From SIG575 sp045542485 (GTDB lineage: Bacteria > Bacillota > Clostridia > Oscillospirales > Acutalibacteraceae), in assembly GCA_045542485.1 (NCBI GenBank), contig JAZQLC010000046.1, positions 1-64,000 on the forward strand: a stretch of DNA of 64,000 nt, read 5' to 3'. Under the pieces are notes generated by a model. It was not told the DNA's origin and searched no databases. It saw nothing but the letters and a program-made list of their open reading frames with translations. Position numbers and translations under genes: made by a program. Shown piece by piece: positions 1 through 8,321 of the stretch; the first letter of the stretch is position 1; each line of letters begins with the position of its first letter.

Positions 1-12
1 TACTATAAAAGT

Positions 13-840
13 TTATAAAAAATTCTTAAATTTTTCTGCTCTTCTGAAGGCTTCTTCCGCAAAACCAGAAAAACTCATATGAGCATACTTATCGTGAGCA
101 TTTCTTTCAGGCTTATTTGTACTGACAAGTTCAAATGTCAGGCACTGAGGGCAGGTAGACTTTTTAAGTCTTTCTGCAATATTTTCCCAGTCTGCAATTC
201 CGTCAAAAGGAAGAAGATGCAGATCGTCATACCAGGTTTTGTTTTGTTCATCCAGCATACCGAGATTGTCATTAAGATGCGTTGCAAACAATCTGTCACC
301 GTAAAGAGAAAGCATATCTCGACTGAAATTATAGCACATTTCGTGTCCGGAATCGAAACAGAAGCCCACATTCGGCAAATCCTTACATTCTTCAAGAACG
401 GCTGCAAGATATTCCTCACCCTCTGTGTTTTCAAAAGCAATTCTGATACCCTTGCCCTTGGCATATTCCGAAAGCAATCTGAATCTCTTTGCACCTTCAC
501 AGTTTGGTGTGCATCTTTCCATACCGATAATTACGTGGCAGATAAGCAAATCAACACCGATTTTCTCACAGGCATCTACACAGTCCCGAAGCTCATCAAT
601 CACTTTTTCCGCCTCTTCTTCCGTACCCTCCCAGACAATGTGCATTTTTCCGAAAGGAGCGTGGACAGACTGATAAATCATATTTTCTTCTTTTGCAAGA
701 ACTGCATACTTCATCAGGTTTTCGGGCGTATCCATCTCCGTAAAGAAACCGTCAAAACCTGCTTTCCCGATAAGTCTTATCTGCTCATCAGTAGGCACAG
801 AGAAACCCATTCCCGTACCTAAACAAAGCTTATAATCCAT
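13..840 (-). CDS. Sugar phosphate isomerase/epimerase family protein (TIM barrel)
   Basis: The 275-residue protein resembles the xylose-isomerase-like TIM-barrel family (AP endonuclease 2 superfamily), which isomerises or epimerises sugars, sugar phosphates or inositols using a divalent metal. Visible candidate metal ligands are H60, H102, E137 in 'AFENTEG', D163 and H166 in 'FCFDSGHE', and H188 in 'THLNDN'. There is no signal peptide, so it should be cytoplasmic. The ATG follows a GGGGG-type ribosome-binding site. It lies downstream of the lipoprotein gene with a hairpin between them, and I see no clear promoter of its own. The substrate cannot be told from sequence; the family assignment is solid, the reaction is not. 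Confidence 0.8.
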   Translation of the reverse strand: MDYKLCLGTGMGFSVPTDEQIRLIGKAGFDGFFTEMDTPENLMKYAVLAKEENMIYQSVHAPFGKMHIVWEGTEEEAEKVIDELRDCVDACEKIGVDLLICHVIIGMERCTPNCEGAKRFRLLSEYAKGKGIRIAFENTEGEEYLAAVLEECKDLPNVGFCFDSGHEMCYNFSRDMLSLYGDRLFATHLNDNLGMLDEQNKTWYDDLHLLPFDGIADWENIAERLKKSTCPQCLTFELVSTNKPERNAHDKYAHMSFSGFAEEAFRRAEKFKNFL

Positions 841-861
841 ATCAGCAACCCCCTATAAACA

Positions 862-885
862 AAGGCAGGTAAAACTACCTGCCTT
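862..885 (-). terminator. Hairpin after the 902-1459 lipoprotein gene
   Basis: Near-perfect inverted repeat with arms AAGGCAGGTA and TACCTGCCTT around a short loop. On the minus strand it is followed by TGTTTAT, a modest U-rich tail. It may end or attenuate transcription into the downstream isomerase gene. Confidence 0.55.
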
Positions 886-901
886 AAGTCTTTTTTCTTA
901 A

Positions 902-1459
902 TTAGTGAGTGTGACCTTCGTGAGAAATAACTGCAACTGCAGTTGAGATATTTTCTGAAAGTGTCTTTCTGCCTTCAGCAGCTGTAACCTTGATGGGTGA
1001 ACCTGCTACTGCACCGTCTTTAAGGAAGAAAATTGTGTTGAGATTGTCACCGCTTGTTGCAACGATAATCTGGTCATAAGTTACTTTTTTACCTGAGAAA
1101 CTTGCAACCTTATCTGATGTGTAGCTGATTTCAACGCAAGATGCGCTTTTCTTCATTTTTTCGAAATCTGCTTTAGCATCAGAAACTGTAAGTGTATCGT
1201 GGATAACACAGTCGTTAAGAGCAGCAGTTGCTGTCATAATCTTTGTTGCGCCCTCTTCGTAAGAAACCTTTTCGCCTTTAGTCCACACATTCATTGTTGC
1301 GATATGAGAAAATCTTGTTTCTGCGTTTACCATAGGTGAAGTTGTTGTTTCAGCTACTGTTGTTTCACCTTTTGTTTCTTCTTCATCGCCGTTACCGCCA
1401 CAAGCTGCAAAAGCGAAAATCATAATACCTGCCATAAGAATTGCTATAATCTTTTTCAT
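902..1459 (-). CDS. Small secreted lipoprotein of unknown function
   Basis: A lipoprotein of about 185 residues. The N-terminus 'MKKIIAILMAG' leads to a lipobox ending 'FAAC', then a Gly/Glu/Thr-rich spacer typical of firmicute lipoproteins. I chose the ATG at 1459 because it opens the signal peptide and follows a GAGGATG ribosome-binding site; an in-frame ATG at 1528 would lie upstream of the promoter and place 23 unlikely residues before the signal. The C-terminus is His-rich ('HEGHTH'), which could bind metal, but that is only a hint. I do not recognise a family. It has its own strong promoter, although it directly follows ychF. Confidence 0.75.
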   Translation of the reverse strand: MKKIIAILMAGIMIFAFAACGGNGDEEETKGETTVAETTTSPMVNAETRFSHIATMNVWTKGEKVSYEEGATKIMTATAALNDCVIHDTLTVSDAKADFEKMKKSASCVEISYTSDKVASFSGKKVTYDQIIVATSGDNLNTIFFLKDGAVAGSPIKVTAAEGRKTLSENISTAVAVISHEGHTH

Positions 1460-1489
1460 AAAATAACATCCTCTCTTTTTATTATTTAA

Positions 1490-1518
1490 ATTATAACATA
1501 ATATTTTTTTAAGGTCAA
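1490..1518 (-). promoter_or_regulatory. Sigma-A promoter for the 902-1459 lipoprotein
   Basis: On the minus strand TTGACC (1513-1518), a 17-nt spacer and a perfect TATAAT (1490-1495). The -35 box lies against the ychF stop codon, so the lipoprotein can be expressed independently of ychF. Confidence 0.75.
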
Positions 1519-1520
1519 GT

Positions 1521-2615
1521 TTATACATTGAATCTGAAGAGAACGATGTCGCCGTCCTTCATAACATATTCCTTACCTTCACTTCTGACAAGACCCTTGT
1601 CCTTACAAGCAGCCATTGAGCCGTTAGCCATAAGGTCTTCAAAAGACACAACCTCTGCACGGATAAAGCCTCTTTCAAAGTCGCTGTGGATTTTACCGGC
1701 AGCCTGAGGAGCCTTCGTGCCTTTTTTGATAGTCCATGCACGGACTTCAGGTTCACCTGCAGTAAGGTAAGAAATGAGACCGAGCAGGTCATAGCTTCTC
1801 TGAATAAGCAGGTCAAGACCGCCTTTTTCAATACCAAGATCTGACAGGAACATTTCCTTTTCTTCCTTGTCGAGTGAAGCAATTTCAGCCTCAAGCTCTG
1901 CACAGATGGGAAGCACCTGTGAGCCCTCCGCGTCAGCGATTTTAAGAACCTCGCCGTAATATTTGTTGTTTTCGATTCCGTTTACGAAATCGTCTTCGCC
2001 CATATTACAAGCGTAGATAACAGGCTTCAGTGTAAGCAGTGCAACAGAAGAGAGAATTTCCTTCTCTTCCTCGTCACATTCAATGCTTCTGGCTAACTTT
2101 CCGTTTTCCATTTCAGCATAAGCTCTCTTGAGGAAATCAACTTCCTTCGCAAGTGACTTATCGCCTTTCATAGCCTTCGTGCTTCTGTCAATTCTTCTCT
2201 CCATCATTTCCATATCAGAGAAAAGAAGCTCGAGATTGATTGTTTCAATATCTCTTGCAGGATTAACATCGCCGTCAACGTGCATAATATCGTCATTTTC
2301 AAAGCATCTTACGACATGGATAACTGCATCAACCTCACGGATATGAGAGAGGAACTTGTTTCCGAGACCCTCACCCTTTGATGCACCCTTTACAAGACCT
2401 GCAATATCAACAAATTCAATAACTGCGGGAGTTGTCTTAGCCGGGTTATACATTTCTGTAAGCTTGTCAATTCTTTCGTCAGGCACTGCAACTACACCAA
2501 CATTGGGCTCGATTGTACAGAAAGCATAGTTTGCAGACTGTGCACCTGCGTTTGTGATAGCGTTGAAGAGTGTACTTTTTCCCACATTGGGAAGACCTAC
2601 AATACCGAGTTTCAT
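1521..2615 (-). CDS. ychF: Ribosome-binding ATPase YchF/OLA1 (Obg-family P-loop protein)
   Basis: At 364 residues this is full length for YchF, a translation-associated P-loop NTPase that binds the ribosome and prefers ATP over GTP. The Walker A motif 'GLPNVGKST' is at residues 7-15, switch/G3 'DIAGLVKGASKGEGLGN' follows, and the C-terminal TGS domain ends in the usual 'DGDIVLFRFNV'-type sequence. It is cytoplasmic and a single gene with its own promoter, divergent from rfbB. The start follows an AAGGAG ribosome-binding site. Nothing unusual was seen. Confidence 0.97.
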   Translation of the reverse strand: MKLGIVGLPNVGKSTLFNAITNAGAQSANYAFCTIEPNVGVVAVPDERIDKLTEMYNPAKTTPAVIEFVDIAGLVKGASKGEGLGNKFLSHIREVDAVIHVVRCFENDDIMHVDGDVNPARDIETINLELLFSDMEMMERRIDRSTKAMKGDKSLAKEVDFLKRAYAEMENGKLARSIECDEEEKEILSSVALLTLKPVIYACNMGEDDFVNGIENNKYYGEVLKIADAEGSQVLPICAELEAEIASLDKEEKEMFLSDLGIEKGGLDLLIQRSYDLLGLISYLTAGEPEVRAWTIKKGTKAPQAAGKIHSDFERGFIRAEVVSFEDLMANGSMAACKDKGLVRSEGKEYVMKDGDIVLFRFNV

Positions 2616-2649
2616 TAAACTGTCTCCTTTGTTTTCTACAATACATCTA

Positions 2650-2678
2650 ATTATATATTAATCTGCAAAATTTCGCAA
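2650..2678 (-). promoter_or_regulatory. Sigma-A promoter for ychF
   Basis: On the minus strand TTGCGA (2673-2678), 17-nt spacer, TATAAT (2650-2655), about 35 nt upstream of the ychF start. Confidence 0.65.
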
Positions 2679-2707
2679 CGGTTTTTCAAAAATAACTCCT
2701 AAAAATA

Positions 2708-2736
2708 TTGTACAGAACGGGATTTTAGTGTATAAT
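2708..2736 (+). promoter_or_regulatory. Sigma-A promoter for the rfbB-lepA-GH125 operon
   Basis: TTGTAC (2708-2713), 17-nt spacer, perfect TATAAT (2731-2736), 35 nt before the rfbB ATG. It is the only clear promoter for the four-gene plus-strand operon. Confidence 0.7.
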
Positions 2737-2771
2737 AAAATGAGTATGTATGAAAGCAGGTGTAAAACCAT

Positions 2772-3788
2772 ATGAAAAATATACTTGTAACAGGTGGCGC
2801 AGGATTTATCGGCAGCAACTTTATTTTCTATATGTTCAGAAAACATCCCGATTACAGAATTGTCTGTGTTGACGCTCTCACATATGCAGGAAATCTTCAT
2901 ACCCTTGAAAGCGTTCTGAATAAGGAAAATTTCCGCTTTGTAAAAGCTGATATTACTGACAGAAAAACAATCTTTGCTCTTTGCGAAGAAGAGAAGTTTG
3001 ATGCTATTGTCAACTTTGCCGCAGAAAGCCATGTTGACCGTTCAATCGAAAACCCCGAAGTTTTTCTTAAAACAAACATCCTCGGCACTCAGGTGCTTCT
3101 TGATGCTGTGAATAAATATTCTATCCCCCGTTTCCATCAGGTTTCAACCGACGAGGTTTACGGTGACCTTCCTCTTGACAGAAAGGATCTGTTCTTCACC
3201 GAGACCACTCCCATTCACACATCTTCACCCTACTCTGCTTCAAAAGCCTCTGCAGATTTGCTTGTTCAGGCTTATATCAGAACATTCAAAACACCTGCAA
3301 CAATTTCCCGTTGCTCAAATAACTACGGCCCCTATCAGTTCCCCGAAAAGCTGATTCCCGTTATGTTCGTCAAAGCAACAAACGACGAAAAGCTTCCCGT
3401 TTACGGTGAAGGCGCAAATGTGCGTGACTGGCTCTATGTTGATGACCACTGTAAGGCAATCGATATGATTCTTGAAAACGGCAGAATCGGCGAGGTCTAC
3501 AATATCGGAGGTCACAATGAACGCACAAACCTTGAGGTTGTAAAAACAATTCTCCGTTCTCTCGGAAAAGGAGAAGACCTTATCACTTATGTGACAGACC
3601 GCCCGGGTCACGATATGCGCTATGCAATCGACCCTCAGAAAATCAAAGACGAGCTTGGCTGGTATCCCGAAACTGATTTCGACACAGGCATCGCCCAGAC
3701 TCTTCAGTGGTACAAAGACAACACTTCCTGGTGGGAAAATGTTTTAAGCGGTGAATACAAAGAATTCAACGAAAAGGCAGGTAACTGA
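2772..3788 (+). CDS. rfbB: dTDP-glucose 4,6-dehydratase
   Basis: A 338-residue extended short-chain dehydrogenase that converts dTDP-glucose to dTDP-4-keto-6-deoxyglucose, the second step of dTDP-L-rhamnose synthesis. The NAD+ site 'GGAGFIGSNF' is at residues 8-17, the dehydratase signature 'STDEVYGD' at 125-132, and the catalytic pair is Y154/K158 in 'YSASK'. Length is normal. The usual rhamnose partners rfbA, rfbC and rfbD are not beside it; instead it heads an operon with a DUF1015 protein, lepA and a GH125 mannosidase. The start follows an AGGTG-type site. Function is confident; the pathway product in this cell is inferred. Confidence 0.95.
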   Translation: MKNILVTGGAGFIGSNFIFYMFRKHPDYRIVCVDALTYAGNLHTLESVLNKENFRFVKADITDRKTIFALCEEEKFDAIVNFAAESHVDRSIENPEVFLKTNILGTQVLLDAVNKYSIPRFHQVSTDEVYGDLPLDRKDLFFTETTPIHTSSPYSASKASADLLVQAYIRTFKTPATISRCSNNYGPYQFPEKLIPVMFVKATNDEKLPVYGEGANVRDWLYVDDHCKAIDMILENGRIGEVYNIGGHNERTNLEVVKTILRSLGKGEDLITYVTDRPGHDMRYAIDPQKIKDELGWYPETDFDTGIAQTLQWYKDNTSWWENVLSGEYKEFNEKAGN

Positions 3789-3791
3789 CAG

Positions 3792-5036
3792 ATGGCGATA
3801 TTCAGACCCCTTAAAGCAATAAGACCTCAGGTGCAGTTTGCTTCCAGAGTCGCTGCTCTGCCCTATGACGTTATGAATAGCGAAGAGGCAAGAGAAATGG
3901 TCAAAGACAACCCCTACTCTTTCCTCCACGTTGACAAAGCTGAAATAGATTTGCCGGAAGGCACTTACCTTTATTCTGATGAGGTTTACGCAAAAGCAAA
4001 GGAAAATCTCGAAAAACTTGTTGCAGACGGAATATGCATTGACGACACAGACGCAAAATATTATATCTACCGCCAGATTATGAACGGCAGAGCACAGACA
4101 GGTATTGTCGGTGCCGCTTCTATCGATGACTATATTGAAGGCAGAATCAAGCGTCACGAATTTACCCGTGCCGATAAGGAAGAGGACAGAATCCGACATA
4201 TCGACACCTGCGATGCGAACACAGGTCCCATATTCCTCACATACAGAGAAAATTCATCGGTTACTGATTTTATAAAATCCTTCTGCACCGCAAATGAACC
4301 CTTGTATGATTTTTCAAGCGACGATGTTCAGCAGACAGTATGGGAAATTGCAGATTCTTCTCTGATCGCAGAGCTTGAAGAAATGCTCTCTCAGGTTGGC
4401 GACTACTATATTGCAGACGGACACCACCGTTGTGCATCCGCTGCAAAGGTAGGACTGAAGAGAAGAGAAGAAAATCCCGATTTTGATGGCAGCGAAGAAT
4501 TTAATTTTTTCCTTGCAGTTCTCTTTGCTTCTTCTGACCTTGAAATTATGGACTACAACAGAGTTATCAAAGACCTGAACGGACTGACTGCAGATGAATT
4601 TTTAAATAAAATCAGTAAAAAGTTTGATGTAGAAAAACAGATTGTCTCTGAGCCTTTCAGACCCACTGAAAAGCATACATTCGGTCTTTATCTTGAAAAA
4701 AGCTGGTACAAACTCACAGCAAAAGCCGGGATTTTTGATGAATCAGACCCGGTTGACAGACTTGATGTTTCAATTCTTCAGAACAATCTGATTTCACCCG
4801 TTCTCGGAATCACTGACCCACGCACCGACAAAAGAATCGACTTCGTCGGCGGAATCAGAGGTCTCGAAGAACTGGAAAGGAGAACTGAAAGCGATATGAA
4901 AATTGCGTTTTCAATGTTCCCCACGACCCTCGACGACCTGATGTCAATCGCAGACGCAGGTAAGGTTATGCCACCCAAATCGACCTGGTTTGAGCCTAAA
5001 CTTTTAAGTGGACTTTTTATACATAAACTCAGATAA
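3792..5036 (+). CDS. DUF1015 family protein
   Basis: This 414-residue protein begins 'MAIFRPLKAIRPQ' and contains the hallmark 'IADGHHRCASA' motif of the DUF1015 family (PF06245). The family is widespread in bacteria but lacks a firmly assigned function. The DGHHR motif resembles that of ParB-fold free-serine kinases, and members often sit beside serine-biosynthesis genes in other genomes, so a role in serine or phosphoserine metabolism is possible; both points are inference. Here it starts 3 nt after rfbB and ends 15 nt before lepA. No serine gene is nearby. It has no signal peptide. Confidence 0.85.
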   Translation: MAIFRPLKAIRPQVQFASRVAALPYDVMNSEEAREMVKDNPYSFLHVDKAEIDLPEGTYLYSDEVYAKAKENLEKLVADGICIDDTDAKYYIYRQIMNGRAQTGIVGAASIDDYIEGRIKRHEFTRADKEEDRIRHIDTCDANTGPIFLTYRENSSVTDFIKSFCTANEPLYDFSSDDVQQTVWEIADSSLIAELEEMLSQVGDYYIADGHHRCASAAKVGLKRREENPDFDGSEEFNFFLAVLFASSDLEIMDYNRVIKDLNGLTADEFLNKISKKFDVEKQIVSEPFRPTEKHTFGLYLEKSWYKLTAKAGIFDESDPVDRLDVSILQNNLISPVLGITDPRTDKRIDFVGGIRGLEELERRTESDMKIAFSMFPTTLDDLMSIADAGKVMPPKSTWFEPKLLSGLFIHKLR

Positions 5037-5051
5037 TTTTAGGTGATACTC

Positions 5052-6854
5052 TTGAAGAAAGAAAATATAAGAAACTTTTCAATTATTGCACATATTGACC
5101 ACGGCAAATCCACTCTTGCTGACAGACTTCTGGAAATTACAGATTCTGTTTCAAAAAGAGAGATGACAGAGCAGATTCTCGATGATATGGATCTTGAAAA
5201 AGAGCGTGGTATCACAATCAAAGCTCACGCCGTAAAGCTCAATTACAAGGCAGAAGACGGTGAAGAATATGTGCTCAATCTTATTGACACTCCCGGTCAC
5301 GTGGACTTCAACTATGAGGTTTCCCGTTCACTTGCCGCCTGTGAAGGTGCAATTCTCGTAACGGACGCATCTCAGGGCATTGAGGCTCAGACTCTTGCCA
5401 ACACTTACCTTGCCCTTGACCACAATCTTGAACTGGTTCCGGTTATCAATAAAATTGACCTTCCCTCTGCTGACCCCGACAGAGTTGCAGCAGAAATCGA
5501 AGATATTATCGGTCTTGATTGTTCTCTGGCTCCCAAGGTCAGTGCAAAAACAGGTGAAAATGTCTCTCAGGTTCTTGAAAGAATTGTCGCAGAAATACCT
5601 GCACCCGAGGACAATGACGACAAGCCTTTACGCGCTCTGATTTTCGACTCAATTTACGATAGTTACCGCGGTGTTATAGTTTATGTCAGAATTGTTGACG
5701 GTAAAATCAAAGCCGGTGACACAATGAGAATGATGGCAACCGGCGCAGAATTTACTGTTGTTGATGTAGGATATATGAGAGCACAGCAGATGGAAAGTGC
5801 AAAAGAACTTACATCAGGCGAAGTAGGTTATATTACCGCTTCAATCAAAACTGTCGGTGACGCCCGTGTGGGTGATACTGTCACTCTTGCATCAAATCCT
5901 GCAAAAGAAGCTCTCCCCGGTTACAGACAGGTACAGCCTATGGTTTTCTGCGGTGTTTATCCTGCTGACGGCGCTGATTACGAAGCTTTGCGTGATGCTC
6001 TTGAGAAACTTCAGCTCAACGACGCAGCACTTTCATATGAGCCTGAAACCTCAGGTGCTCTCGGCTTCGGTTTCAGATGCGGTTTCCTGGGACTTCTTCA
6101 TCTCGAAATCATTCAGGAAAGACTTGAGAGAGAATATGACCTTGACCTTGTCACAACAATCCCCAGTGTCATTTATAAAATTTATCTTTCAGATGGCTCA
6201 GTTATCGAAATTGATAACCCCACTCACTACCCTGATCCCGCATATATCGACCACTGCGAAGAGCCCATTACAAATGCTCACATTTATTCGCCCAAGGAAT
6301 TCGTAGGAACAATTATGGATCTTTGTCAGGACAGACGCGGTGTTTTCAAGGATATGACTTATATCTCATCAGACAGGGTTGATATCCATTATGAGCTTCC
6401 CCTGAACGAAATCATCTACGACTTCTTCGATTGCCTGAAATCACGAACAAAGGGTTATGCTTCCTTTGACTATGAAATCAAGGGCTATGTTGAATCAAAA
6501 CTTGTTAAACTCGATGTGCTTCTCAACGGTGACATCGTTGATGCCCTTTCGTTTATCATCCACTCGGACAAGGCATATTCAAAGGCAAGAAAAATTGCCG
6601 AAAAGCTTAAAGACAATATCCCTCGTCAGATGTTTGAAATCCCCGTTCAGCTTTGTGTTGGCGGTAAGGTTATTGCAAGAGAAACAATTAAGGCGATGAG
6701 AAAAGACGTTCTTGCAAAATGCTACGGCGGTGACATCACCCGTAAGAAAAAACTTCTTGAAAAGCAAAAAGAAGGTAAAAAGAGAATGCGCCAGTTTGGT
6801 ACAGTTGAGGTGCCTCAGGAGGCATTTATGGCAGTTCTTAAACTCGATGAATAA
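5052..6854 (+). CDS. lepA: Elongation factor 4 (LepA), ribosome back-translocating GTPase
   Basis: LepA is a translational GTPase of the EF-G family that acts on stalled or mis-translocated ribosomes. The G1 motif 'AHIDHGKST', G3 'DTPGHVDF' and G4 'NKID' are visible, and the long C-terminal domain specific to LepA is present; at about 600 residues it is full length. I chose the TTG at 5052 because AGGTGA (5041-5046) lies 5 nt upstream; the alternative GTG at 5043 overlaps that ribosome-binding site and would add three residues. It sits between the DUF1015 gene and the GH125 gene and overlaps or nearly touches both. Confidence 0.95.
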   Translation: MKKENIRNFSIIAHIDHGKSTLADRLLEITDSVSKREMTEQILDDMDLEKERGITIKAHAVKLNYKAEDGEEYVLNLIDTPGHVDFNYEVSRSLAACEGAILVTDASQGIEAQTLANTYLALDHNLELVPVINKIDLPSADPDRVAAEIEDIIGLDCSLAPKVSAKTGENVSQVLERIVAEIPAPEDNDDKPLRALIFDSIYDSYRGVIVYVRIVDGKIKAGDTMRMMATGAEFTVVDVGYMRAQQMESAKELTSGEVGYITASIKTVGDARVGDTVTLASNPAKEALPGYRQVQPMVFCGVYPADGADYEALRDALEKLQLNDAALSYEPETSGALGFGFRCGFLGLLHLEIIQERLEREYDLDLVTTIPSVIYKIYLSDGSVIEIDNPTHYPDPAYIDHCEEPITNAHIYSPKEFVGTIMDLCQDRRGVFKDMTYISSDRVDIHYELPLNEIIYDFFDCLKSRTKGYASFDYEIKGYVESKLVKLDVLLNGDIVDALSFIIHSDKAYSKARKIAEKLKDNIPRQMFEIPVQLCVGGKVIARETIKAMRKDVLAKCYGGDITRKKKLLEKQKEGKKRMRQFGTVEVPQEAFMAVLKLDE

Positions 6855-6867
6855 AGTAGGTCTTATT

Positions 6868-8136
6868 ATGAAAATCCCCCAGATACTTTTAACTAAAGCA
6901 GACGAACTTCAAGAAAAAATGGAGAGAGTTTTCCCCTCTCTGGCACCACTTGCAAAGCAGTGTTTCCTTAACACAATCGAAACTACAACAGAAGAGCTTC
7001 CCGACGGTGGCTACTTTGTAATCACCGGTGATATTCCCGCTATGTGGCTTCGTGACAGTGCTGCGCAGCTCAAGCCCTATATCAAATATGCATCAGAGGA
7101 TGAAGACCTGAAGAAAATACTTAAAGGTGTTATTGCCAAACACGCCTATTATGTAAATCTCGATCCCTATTCGAATGCATTCAATGCTGTTCCCACAAAG
7201 GACAGTTGGCACGACAACACCGACTTTGATCACGAACTCATCTGGGAAAGGAAATATGAGGTCGATTCTCTTTGTGCTCCAATTTATCTTTCTTACGAAT
7301 ACTTCAAAGCAACCGATGACAAAGAAATTTTCACTGATGAATTTGAGCGTATGCTTGAAACAATCACTGACCATTTTATAAAAGAACAGCACCACGCAGA
7401 TAACTCAACTTACTTCTTTGACAGAGAAAACGCATCACCCTCCGATACACTTCCTTTCGGCGGTTATGGCAGACCTGTCAACTTTACGGGGATGACCTGG
7501 TCAGGCTTCAGACCGTCAGACGATAGTTGCATTTTCAACTATCTCGTACCCTCAAATATGATGGCAGTGGTTGCTATGAAATACGCTGCTGAGTTGGCTG
7601 AAACAGGCTATGACAACAAAGTTCTGGCTGATAAATGCAGAAAACTTTCCGCTGAAATTGATAACGGAATTCAGGTTTACGGAACATATCTCCATCCAAA
7701 ATACGGCAAAATTTATGCTTACGAAACTGACGGATTCGGTAATTACAACCTGATGGATGACGCAAACTCACCGAGCCTTATGGCTGCCCCTTATTTAGGA
7801 TATTGCAGTAAGGACGATGAAATTTACCAGAACACGCGACGCTTTATTCTTTCAAAGGACAACCCTTATTACTTTGAAGGCAAGGTTGCAAAAGGCGTAG
7901 GTAGTCCTCACACACCGAAAAACAGCATCTGGCACATTGCTCTTACAATGCAGATACTTACAAGCAGCGATAGAGAGGAAATTTTCGACTGTCTCTCAAT
8001 GCTCAGCCGCACCCACGCAGGAACAAACTTTATGCACGAATCGTTCAATGTGGATAATCCGGAAATATTCTCAAGAACATGGTTTGCGTGGGCTAACACA
8101 CTATTTGCACAGATGCTTGAAAGCCTCGATATTTAA
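6868..8136 (+). CDS. Glycoside hydrolase family 125 (exo-alpha-1,6-mannosidase)
   Basis: A protein of about 422 residues with the GH125 signature 'MWLRDSAAQLKPY' at residues 59-71 (PF06824, metal-independent alpha-mannosidase). Characterised members remove terminal alpha-1,6-linked mannose by inversion. There is no signal peptide, so it probably trims imported mannosides in the cytoplasm. I chose the ATG at 6868, which has AGTAGG 7 nt upstream; an in-frame ATG at 6847 inside the lepA end (ATGAATAA overlap) would add seven residues. It ends the rfbB operon and is followed by a strong hairpin. No mannoside transporter is adjacent. Confidence 0.9.
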   Translation: MKIPQILLTKADELQEKMERVFPSLAPLAKQCFLNTIETTTEELPDGGYFVITGDIPAMWLRDSAAQLKPYIKYASEDEDLKKILKGVIAKHAYYVNLDPYSNAFNAVPTKDSWHDNTDFDHELIWERKYEVDSLCAPIYLSYEYFKATDDKEIFTDEFERMLETITDHFIKEQHHADNSTYFFDRENASPSDTLPFGGYGRPVNFTGMTWSGFRPSDDSCIFNYLVPSNMMAVVAMKYAAELAETGYDNKVLADKCRKLSAEIDNGIQVYGTYLHPKYGKIYAYETDGFGNYNLMDDANSPSLMAAPYLGYCSKDDEIYQNTRRFILSKDNPYYFEGKVAKGVGSPHTPKNSIWHIALTMQILTSSDREEIFDCLSMLSRTHAGTNFMHESFNVDNPEIFSRTWFAWANTLFAQMLESLDI

Positions 8137-8143
8137 AAAATTA

Positions 8144-8180
8144 ATCTCGCAGTGAGTAAATTACTTACTGCGAGATTTTT
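8144..8180 (+). terminator. Intrinsic terminator of the rfbB operon
   Basis: Arms ATCTCGCAGTGAGTAA and TTACTTACTGCGAGAT pair with a single mismatch and are followed by TTTTT. Confidence 0.85.
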
Positions 8181-8245
8181 ATTTGTGTAATAATTTTCAT
8201 TAACTGTCATTACACACATATCATATACACTTTAAATATATGTTC

Positions 8246-8279
8246 AAAACCCCTTTGCATTTCTGCAAAGGGGTTTTTT
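8246..8279. terminator. Bidirectional terminator between the converging GH125 and locus A genes
   Basis: AAAACCCCTTTGCA and TGCAAAGGGGTTTT arms with a 4-nt loop, T-rich on both strands. It can end the plus-strand operon and the minus-strand 8322-10799 gene. Confidence 0.8.
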
Positions 8280-8321
8280 AGGTTAATTATTTAGATTACG
8301 ATAATCTGATTTATTTCAGGA

